This document shows positions 1-5,624 of a DNA stretch of 8,381 bases, piece after piece; position 1 is the stretch's first letter, and each line of letters starts with the position of its first letter. Source of the DNA: Planctomycetaceae bacterium. Lineage in GTDB: Bacteria; Planctomycetota; Planctomycetia; Isosphaerales; Isosphaeraceae. The stretch lies in NCBI GenBank assembly GCA_019232645.1, contig JAFANO010000594.1:1-8381 (forward strand), given 5' to 3'. A model generated the notes under the pieces. It was not told the origin of the DNA. It saw only the letters and a program-made list of their open reading frames with translations, and did not search any database. The position numbers and the translations under genes were made by a program.

Positions 1-102
1 CACCTCGCGCACGGAGAACCCCCGGACGGAGTCGCCCGGCCGCCACTCGGGGACGGTCAAGGTCTTGTCGAGGCACGGATTCAACGTCACGCAGAGGATC
101 AT
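1..102 (-). CDS. PfkB-family sugar-phosphate kinase, N-terminal fragment (1-phosphofructokinase-like)
   Basis: Only the first 34 codons lie in the window; the gene continues off the left edge. The reading begins MILCVTLNPCLDKTLTV, followed by EWRPGDSVRGFSVREV. This is the usual start of the 1-phosphofructokinase/tagatose-6-phosphate kinase branch of the PfkB (ribokinase-like) family: a first beta strand, then an 'NPxxD' motif whose aspartate (D12 here) contacts the sugar, then an 'RPG' turn. The family phosphorylates phosphosugars with ATP in the cytoplasm. The ATG at 100-102 is chosen because family members normally begin right at this strand. There is no clear Shine-Dalgarno sequence upstream of it. 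The gene is divergent from the fused spermidine-synthase-like gene, with about 420 bases between them. The exact substrate cannot be read from 34 residues. Another PfkB subfamily is possible, but the family call is fairly firm. Confidence 0.75.
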   Translation of the reverse strand, partial: MILCVTLNPCLDKTLTVPEWRPGDSVRGFSVREV

Positions 103-525
103 GGAGCAGCCGACTCGAGGGGGTGATCGTGAGGGATTTTCGAGGGTTGGGAGTTCGAACCGGCTCCCAGGGGCGAAGGGAGGCCCCCTGGACCGACGCC
201 CACGCACCGGCGGAGGGGCCATCGACCCCGGAGGCCGCGATCGCCTCGGGCGAGATCGACGTTTACGGCACGCGCCCACCCATCCCCGGCGACGGCGACG
301 CGTGGAGGACCCCTCCCCGACCGCCCGACGCGCGTCCCCGCGCGACCGACGGCGTCGATGCTAGCCGACGTCGCCCGCTCGGTCAAATCCGGCCCGCGCG
401 GAAATCGGGGCCGGGCGGAGGGATCGGAAGATGGTTGCCGGCCGCGGCGCGGTCGGATATCGTGAGATCACCAAAAGTGCGACCGGGAATCGCGCGCCGT
501 CCCGACCACTGGGAGTGTCCGCCGC
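103..525. other. Divergent intergenic region, no gene supported
   Basis: This region separates the leftward kinase from the rightward fused membrane gene and must carry promoters for both. I could not identify a convincing -35/-10 pair on either strand. Open frames across it are rich in Arg, Gly and Pro and look like high-GC shadows. A short imperfect hairpin (TCGCC, loop TCG, GGCGA) lies at about 240-252, with no T-run beside it. A 10-bp dyad, GTGAGATCAC, lies at 462-471, about 55 bases before the ATG of the membrane gene. GGGAG at 511-515 is a plausible ribosome-binding site for that gene. Confidence 0.5.
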
Positions 526-3180
526 ATGAACGGCCTTGCCGCCCGGATGATGCCCTACGCACTGTCGTTCTTCAGCAGCCTCTGCATCATGATCTTGGAG
601 CTGGTGGCCAGCCGGTTGGTGGCGCGACACGTGGGGGCCTCGCTGAGTGTCTGGACCAGCGTGATCGGGATCATGCTGGGCGGGATCTGCCTGGGGAATG
701 TGCTCGGCGGCCGGCTGGCCGACCGCGTCGACCCGGTCCGGGCCATTGGCCCGCTCTACGCGCTCGGGTCGTTCCTGACCCTGAGCTGCCTCTGGATGAA
801 CGCCGTCGTCGGGTCTACCTCCGGCCTCGAATTCTTACCGTGGGACATCCGAACAGTCGTCGTGGTGACGCTCGACTTCCTGGTTCCGGCCACGGTCCTG
901 GGGATGATCGGGCCGGTTGTCGCCAAGATCGCCGTCGAGCGGGCGCGGAAGACGGGCAGCGCGATCGGCGACGTTTACTTCTGGGGCGCGATCGGTTCGA
1001 TCGTCGGCACCTTCCTGGCCGGTTTCACGCTGATGTACCTGGCCACCTACTCGACGATCGTCACGGTCGTGGCGGCGGCGCTGGCGCTGCTGGCGGCCCT
1101 GCTGATCGGCGACGTCCGGGCCGCGGCGGTCGGGCTGGTCGCATCAGCCTTCCTCGGCCTCGGCTCGATCGCGCCGCTGGTTCGGGTCCTGCCGCTGCGG
1201 GGGGTCACCCTCGGGTCGATCACGGTCAACCCCATGGCGCTGGTCGGCCATGTCCTGACGATCGGCCTGGCGGGGTTCGGCATCGCCCGGCTGCTCGCGG
1301 CCCGTCGCGCCGAGGAGGCCGCCGCGGCCGGGGACGCGACCGCCGGCGCCGAGACGGATCGGCCCCGGGCGCGCTTGACCGACCTGGCGATCCTCTCGTT
1401 CGTCGCGAGCCTGGCCTTCATGGCGCTGGAGATGGTGGCCGGTCGGCTGGTGACCCGGCACCTCGGGTCGAGCATCTACGGCTGGACCAGCGTCATCGGC
1501 ATCTTGCTCGGCGGCCTCAGCCTGGGCAACTATCTCGGGGGCAAGCTCGCCGACGTCATCCGGAGCGAGTCGCAGGCGAGCTGGCTCTTCCTGGCCGCGT
1601 CGGTCCTGACCCTCTCGATCCTGGTGATGGAGACGCCGCCGCACTGGCTGTCGCACCGCGTGCTTGACAGCCAGAAGCCGGTCCTGAGCGTGGCGATCAC
1701 GATGACCAAGCTGCCGGGCACCAGCCTGCCGCTGGCCTGGCCGGCGCGGGTCCTGCTGGTGGTGGCCGTCGTGTTCTTCGTGCCGTCATTGTCGATGGGG
1801 ACCGTCAGCCCGGTCGTCGCCAAGCTCGCCGTCGAGCGGCTCCGTCAGAGCAAGCGCACCGGCACGGCGATCGGCCAGGTCTACGCCTGGGGCATGGTCG
1901 GCAGCATCCTCGGCACGTTCCTGGCCGGGTTCGTGCTGATCGATCTCCTGGGGACCAAGGGGCTGCTGCTGGTCCTCGGCACGACGCTGGCGTTCGCGGC
2001 GACGATGCTCGGCAACGCCTGGCACGCCGCCTGGGCGGGGATCCCCCTGGGGCTCTGCGTCATCGCGTTCGTCCCCTCCCCGTGGTTCGAGAAGCAGGGG
2101 CTTGCCTGGGGCATCCGCGAGGCGAAGGGCAATCCCGAGACTACCGAGGACGCGCTGGCCTGGGTCGACGAGAGCGATTACTACTATATCAAGGTCAAGA
2201 ACGAGCCCGACGCCGACGGCCAGAAACGGACGCTGGTCCTCGACAACCTGATCCATGGCTACTTCATCCTGGGGCATCCCGAGCGGCTCGACTACGATTA
2301 CGAGCACATCTACGCGCTGGTCGCCGACCGCGTCGCCAAGGCCAAGGCCCGGCGCGACCGCCGGTCGCGGGCGCCCGCCTCCCCGCTCCGCACCCTGTTC
2401 CTCGGCGGCGGCGCCTACACCTTCCAGCGCTACATGCAGCACGCCTATCCGGGCACCGCGGTCGACGTCGCCGAGATCGACCCGGCCGTCACCAAGGCCA
2501 ACATCATGGCCACCGGGCTCCCCAGGGACACCACGATCAAGACCACCTGGGGCGACGCCCGCCAGTTCGTCGAGCGCCAGCAGGGCCTCGAGCATTACGA
2601 CCTGATCTTCGGCGACGCCTTCAACGACTTCTCCGTCCCATGGCACCTGACGACCCGCCAGTTCAACGCGAAGATCGCCAAGCTGCTCGGCCCCAACGGC
2701 GTCTACATGATCAACATCATCGACGCCTACGAGTCGGACGCCAAGGCCCTGGAGCGCGCCAAGGCCAGGATCAGGAAGGAGAAGATCACCGATCCCAAGG
2801 CCCAGGCCAGGGTCCGGCGCGAGGCACTGGCGCGGGCGAGGATCTACGGCGGATTCCTCGGCGCCTGGGTCAAGACGGCCAGGCTCACGTTCCCCTCCAT
2901 TTCCATCTTCGGGACCGACGAGCCCCCCGGCTCTGGGCTCCGCGAGACCTTCGTGGTTGTCGCCTCGAAGGCCTCGCTGCAGGGCGACCTGGCCGACCTC
3001 GGCGGCCGCGACGGCGACCCCAGATTCTTCCAGGACGACCGGCTGTTCGAGCCCCGGCCGTTCGGCAAGGAGCACCTGGCGGCCATCGACCTCCGGTCGC
3101 GCGGCATCATCCTGACCGACGATTACGCCCCCGTCGAGAATCTGCTCGCTCCGGTCGCTGCCACCCGTGGCGAGGATTGA
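526..3180 (+). CDS. Fused polytopic membrane protein with C-terminal spermidine-synthase-like domain; membrane module duplicated
   Basis: An 884-residue 'fused MFS/spermidine synthase' type protein. Residues about 10-220 and 287-516 are hydrophobic, with roughly six or seven membrane segments each, and are copies of one another. Residues 22-68 and 299-345 align without gaps at 31 of 47 identities, and a second shared block has the core 'VVAK(I/L)AVER' at about 130-138 and 430-438. A charged Ala/Arg-rich linker (about 258-285) joins the copies. Residues about 545-875 form a Rossmann-type spermidine-synthase fold: ESDYYYI at 549-555, glycine loop GGG at 627-629, acidic strand end VAEID at 648-652, GDAR at 676-679, YDLIFGDAFND at 691-701, and TDDYAPVENL at 864-873. 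The strict putrescine and catalytic signature is altered (N700 where the catalytic Asp of SpeE falls in an ungapped reading), so polyamine synthesis is not assured. A charged helical insertion lies at about 738-770. The ATG at 526 has GGGAG ten bases upstream. The substrate and any transported compound are unknown. Confidence 0.85.
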   Translation: MNGLAARMMPYALSFFSSLCIMILELVASRLVARHVGASLSVWTSVIGIMLGGICLGNVLGGRLADRVDPVRAIGPLYALGSFLTLSCLWMNAVVGSTSGLEFLPWDIRTVVVVTLDFLVPATVLGMIGPVVAKIAVERARKTGSAIGDVYFWGAIGSIVGTFLAGFTLMYLATYSTIVTVVAAALALLAALLIGDVRAAAVGLVASAFLGLGSIAPLVRVLPLRGVTLGSITVNPMALVGHVLTIGLAGFGIARLLAARRAEEAAAAGDATAGAETDRPRARLTDLAILSFVASLAFMALEMVAGRLVTRHLGSSIYGWTSVIGILLGGLSLGNYLGGKLADVIRSESQASWLFLAASVLTLSILVMETPPHWLSHRVLDSQKPVLSVAITMTKLPGTSLPLAWPARVLLVVAVVFFVPSLSMGTVSPVVAKLAVERLRQSKRTGTAIGQVYAWGMVGSILGTFLAGFVLIDLLGTKGLLLVLGTTLAFAATMLGNAWHAAWAGIPLGLCVIAFVPSPWFEKQGLAWGIREAKGNPETTEDALAWVDESDYYYIKVKNEPDADGQKRTLVLDNLIHGYFILGHPERLDYDYEHIYALVADRVAKAKARRDRRSRAPASPLRTLFLGGGAYTFQRYMQHAYPGTAVDVAEIDPAVTKANIMATGLPRDTTIKTTWGDARQFVERQQGLEHYDLIFGDAFNDFSVPWHLTTRQFNAKIAKLLGPNGVYMINIIDAYESDAKALERAKARIRKEKITDPKAQARVRREALARARIYGGFLGAWVKTARLTFPSISIFGTDEPPGSGLRETFVVVASKASLQGDLADLGGRDGDPRFFQDDRLFEPRPFGKEHLAAIDLRSRGIILTDDYAPVENLLAPVAATRGED

Positions 3181-3240
3181 GAGTCGATTCGAGGTCGTCG
3201 ATTTCAACAAGGGTTTACCGTTCAACGGGCGGACACGACG

Positions 3241-3870
3241 ATGGCCGAGGCTGCACGCAAATCGAGCCGGATCTGGTGGTTCCTCGGTCTGGGGGCGGTG
3301 GCGGCCTGGTGCCTCTACCTGGTCTTCTTCGGACCGAAGGTCTTGGTCGGCCCCCCACCGCTCGAGGGGACGGGACTCGACCGGCCTGCCGATTACGGGT
3401 GGACGCTCCACGACCTCGGCGGCGCGCCGGTCGATTTCGGGCGGTATCGGGACAAGGTGGTCTTCCTGAACATCTGGGCGACCTGGTGCCCCCCGTGCGT
3501 GTCGGAAATGCCGTCGATCGCAAACCTGGCCGCCGACCCCAGGCTGGCGGACGTCACATTCGTCTGCGTCTCGACCGATGAGTCGGGCGAACCGGTCCGG
3601 AAGTTCCTCCGCGACAAGTCGTGGAAGATGACCATGCTCCGGGCGACCCAACTGCCCCCGGTCTTCGCGACTGACGGCATCCCGGCGACCTTCGTGATCG
3701 CCCCCGATGGGCGCGTCGTCTCCTCCGTGATCGGGGCGGCGAAGTGGGACGACCCCCCGGTGATCGCTTTCCTCGAGCGGCTGGCCAAGCCCGCGCCGAA
3801 TCGGCCGCGGAATCTCGGCGACGCCCCGCCTTCTCCCTCGTCTCCGCCCCGTGGGATACCTCGGGGATGA
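3241..3870 (+). CDS. TlpA/ResA-like membrane-anchored thiol-disulfide oxidoreductase
   Basis: A 209-residue thioredoxin-fold protein. Residues about 11-30 form one uncleaved-looking hydrophobic anchor after a basic N-terminus, which would place the catalytic domain outside the cytoplasmic membrane. The domain (about 50-180) has the active site WCPPC at 82-86 (cysteines 83 and 86), preceded by the strand VVFLNIWAT, and the conserved cis-proline segment GIPATF at 146-151 (P148). These are the marks of the TlpA/ResA family, which reduces disulfides in exported proteins, often during cytochrome c maturation. The C-terminus (about 184-209) is a Pro/Ser/Arg-rich tail beyond the normal domain end and is probably disordered. 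The gene starts 60 bases after the fused spermidine-synthase-like gene on the same strand, so the two are probably cotranscribed. The ribosome-binding site is weak (GGGCGG about nine bases before the ATG). The partner protein is unknown, and no cytochrome or Ccm gene is visible nearby. Confidence 0.85.
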   Translation: MAEAARKSSRIWWFLGLGAVAAWCLYLVFFGPKVLVGPPPLEGTGLDRPADYGWTLHDLGGAPVDFGRYRDKVVFLNIWATWCPPCVSEMPSIANLAADPRLADVTFVCVSTDESGEPVRKFLRDKSWKMTMLRATQLPPVFATDGIPATFVIAPDGRVVSSVIGAAKWDDPPVIAFLERLAKPAPNRPRNLGDAPPSPSSPPRGIPRG

Positions 3871-4139
3871 GCAGATGTCCACACCGAGCCTCCGTGCGGA
3901 AAGCGTTTCGCCGAACCCGTCACTGTTTTATCAACGTTTCACAAGAGATCGCCAATACTGCTTGGCTGTTCCCGTGGAGCGAGCACTGCCCACCGAATCT
4001 TATCACCTTGCCAAAGCAGACGCTCGGATGGTGGGCAGTGCCCACTCCGCGACGACGACTTTGACTCGCGAGCCGGGGGCATTGGGGACGTCGTCATCGA
4101 GGCCTCTCCGGGTGATCAGGTCGGGGGAGGGTCGGCCTG
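3871..4139. other. Convergent intergenic region with REP-like inverted repeat
   Basis: This is the gap between the stop of the TlpA gene and the stop of the leftward 302-residue membrane gene. It is somewhat less GC-rich than its surroundings around 3900-4025. A weak hairpin (GAAA, loop GCG, TTTC) lies at 3899-3909, and TTTT follows at 3925-3928, too far away for a standard intrinsic terminator. The main structure is the inverted repeat at 3983-4045, listed separately. No coding sequence is supported. Confidence 0.5.
3983..4045. repeat. 12-bp inverted repeat overlapping a 15-bp palindrome, REP/MITE-like
   Basis: GCACTGCCCACC at 3983-3994 and GGTGGGCAGTGC at 4030-4041 are perfect reverse complements with a 35-base spacer. 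The right arm overlaps a palindrome, GTGGGCA-G-TGCCCAC, at 4031-4045. The heptamer TGCCCAC or its complement therefore occurs three times (3987-3993, 4031-4037, 4039-4045). It lies between convergent genes, a common place for dispersed palindromic repeats. The 'GTGGGCA(N)TGCCCAC' core resembles intergenic repeats I recall from cyanobacteria and planctomycetes, but that comparison is from memory. There is no T-run, so a role as an intrinsic terminator is doubtful. A bidirectional RNA hairpin is possible. The inverted repeat is certain; its class is inferred. Confidence 0.6.
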
Positions 4140-5048
4140 TCATCGATCATTCGGGTCGGGGCTACCGAAGTCGGGATCGGTGTGTGGCTTCTCCTCCGAT
4201 CGGAAGTCGTCCGGACCGAGCAGCTCGATGCCCGACTGGCCGGTCAGCGCCACGTAGAAGACAGCCATCAGGAGGAACGTCAAGGGGATGGAGAAGATGA
4301 GCCCGATGCAGAAAGCCAAGAAGCCAAGGATATTGATCGCGATGAAGAGCAACCACAAGAGGATGAGTTGTCCTTCGTGGCCCCGCATGAGCCGGTTCGA
4401 AAGCCCGAACGATTCAACGGCCCTCGCATTGCGATCGATGATCAGGTAAGGGTACTGCGAGAACCGGACCAAGAAGGCGACCAATCCCACGACGCACAGC
4501 AGGACACACACCCCGCTGACGATCGGGAGGGTGGCTCCCTGATTCCCCGCGGCCGAGCAAATACGGCTGATGAACGCCAGGATACCTAGGATCGCCAGCG
4601 ATAAGATGTTTGCGAGGGTCAGGGGCAGGAGGTAGCGTCCCCCGGCGAAGACGTCGCTGATCTCGGCGTTCCGTCCCTTGGCGACCTTGAGCAGGAAGAG
4701 CATCTGACCGGCCGTGAGATAGGTCTGCGCGACGAAGCCGCCGAGTCTGCCGATCAACTTGACGAAAACGAGCGCCGCGTGCGAGCTGCCGGCTTGTTGC
4801 ATGGCGACCTGAAGGAAGTTGAGCACCATCTGGATGGCGAAGGTGACCAGGACGACCACGAAGAAGGCCCCGATGCAGAGCCCCAACTGAGCATGGTAGG
4901 TCTTCCAGGTGCGGGTGAAGACGTCGCCGACTGTGACGGGGATCGCCGAGAGATCGGCCGGGAGCGGCCGCGAGCCGAGCTCGGCCCTCGGTGGGGCGTA
5001 GGGGTTGGTGCGGTCGTCGGGGAATTCGGGAGCCGGGGGGGACGACAT
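4140..5048 (-). CDS. Multi-pass membrane protein of unknown function
   Basis: A 302-residue protein with a Pro-rich, presumably cytoplasmic N-terminus containing NPYAPPRAEL at 15-24, a motif style I associate with planctomycete membrane proteins. It has about six hydrophobic segments (roughly 55-80, 104-122, 141-162, 175-195, 227-245 and 246-268) and ends in an acidic, polar tail (about 278-302). Between segments four and five is YLIIDRNARAVESFGLSNRL followed by MRGHEGQ (201-227). This resembles the 'D..A..A...S..L..G' loop seen in broad families of integral membrane proteins such as DUF975-like and GDPD-type membrane domains. I cannot assign a function. The ATG at 5046-5048 is well supported: GAGG on the minus strand at 5058-5061 lies nine bases upstream. 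The gene converges on the TlpA gene and is divergent from the oxidoreductase gene. No enzymatic motif is visible. Confidence 0.75.
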   Translation of the reverse strand: MSSPPAPEFPDDRTNPYAPPRAELGSRPLPADLSAIPVTVGDVFTRTWKTYHAQLGLCIGAFFVVVLVTFAIQMVLNFLQVAMQQAGSSHAALVFVKLIGRLGGFVAQTYLTAGQMLFLLKVAKGRNAEISDVFAGGRYLLPLTLANILSLAILGILAFISRICSAAGNQGATLPIVSGVCVLLCVVGLVAFLVRFSQYPYLIIDRNARAVESFGLSNRLMRGHEGQLILLWLLFIAINILGFLAFCIGLIFSIPLTFLLMAVFYVALTGQSGIELLGPDDFRSEEKPHTDPDFGSPDPNDR

Positions 5049-5216
5049 CGTGTTCTACCTCATGCGCGAGAGACCGGACCGACCATCCCAACGAGGCATC
5101 AAGCATGACATCCTCCGTCACCTCAAGGCGATGGCTTCCAACGTGGAACTTTCGAGGTTGCGGTTACCACGTGGGCACGGCATAACGGCTGACATCCTCA
5201 TCGCTTCCCCGCTCGA

Positions 5217-5235
5217 GGGCGGTGTCACGCCGCCC
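5217..5235. other. GC-rich stem-loop
   Basis: GGGCGGTG, loop TCA, CGCCGCCC: eight paired positions including one G-T wobble. It stands about 170 bases upstream of the leftward membrane gene and about 390 upstream of the oxidoreductase gene. It has no adjacent T-run, so a terminator role is unlikely. A protein-binding dyad or chance in GC-rich DNA are both possible. Confidence 0.4.
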
Positions 5236-5430
5236 GCGACCGCCGAGCATGCCCGACGGCCGGTGGTTCTGTTGTTCCTTCCAGGTTTGACCCCGCCGAG
5301 GGATTTCCGGCGGGAACCCGGTGAACCTCGAGTTTTCAAAGAACCGTCCGTCTCACGACGCCCGCAGGCGACCGGAACATCCGGTGGAGACTGCGACCAT
5401 GATGATCCTGCCACTGTTCGTTTGTCAAGA

Positions 5431-5471
5431 GGGAGACGGCGCTTCCCCCGTCGCCTGAAGGCGACGCTCCC
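5431..5471. other. Nested hairpin upstream of the oxidoreductase gene
   Basis: An inner perfect stem, GTCGCC-TGAA-GGCGAC (5450-5465), sits inside outer arms GGGAG (5431-5435) and CTCCC (5467-5471). If transcribed with the downstream gene it would be in the leader, about 155 bases before the start at 5625. It has no T-run. It could be a degenerate intergenic repeat or a leader structure. Confidence 0.35.
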
Positions 5472-5612
5472 CTCGCCGGGTCCTTATGGCGTCGCGGCAC
5501 AGCTCTCATGGCGTGCTCAAACGACCTTGCACGGTGACAACTCGAGGGCAAGTTCGGGATCCCGGTGGGCCACCCCGTTTCCGGACTCCAACCCTTGAGG
5601 CCCAGGTTCGAT

Positions 5613-5617
5613 GGGAG
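5613..5617 (+). promoter_or_regulatory. Ribosome-binding site that fixes the oxidoreductase start
   Basis: GGGAG lies seven bases before the ATG at 5625. It is only one base before the in-frame ATG at 5619, too close to serve it, and it lies inside the longest open frame, which begins at 5565. This supports 5625 as the start. The resulting N-terminus puts the twin-arginine motif within the first dozen residues. Confidence 0.65.
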
Positions 5618-5624
5618 TATGGAC

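Larger units (their letters stand above)
5049..5624. other. Long divergent intergenic region with GC-rich hairpins, no gene supported
   Basis: About 575 bases separate the leftward membrane gene from the rightward oxidoreductase. Open frames here lack recognisable protein features. The structures seen are: palindrome CCACGTGG at 5167-5174; a strong stem-loop at 5217-5235 (GGGCGGTG, loop TCA, CGCCGCCC, with one G-T pair); a 7-bp stem CCCGCCG/CGGCGGG at 5292-5298 and 5308-5314; and a nested hairpin at 5431-5471 (outer GGGAG/CTCCC, inner GTCGCC-TGAA-GGCGAC). None is followed by a T-run. TTGTCA at 5422-5427 resembles a -35 box but has no -10 partner. Promoters for both flanking genes should lie here. 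Confidence 0.5.

Noticed and set aside
237..244. GCGATCGC octamer, also at 7422-7429, resembling the cyanobacterial HIP1 repeat
   Set aside because: Only two copies in 8.4 kb of DNA rich in CG and GATC; chance explains this, and nothing else suggests a cyanobacterium.
123..1667. A 514-codon open frame on the plus strand overlapping the large membrane gene
   Set aside because: Its product is dominated by Arg, Gly, Pro and Asp with no domain, and it shares DNA with a clearly real gene in another frame. This is typical of high-GC DNA.
1786..3882. A 698-codon antisense open frame across the fused gene and the TlpA gene
   Set aside because: It is a low-complexity, charged sequence without motifs, antisense to two genes with recognised domains; stop codons are rare by composition.
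5281..5320. Stem CCCGCCG/CGGCGGG as an intrinsic terminator
   Set aside because: It lies between divergent genes, so neither gene would end there, and it has no adjacent T-run in either direction.
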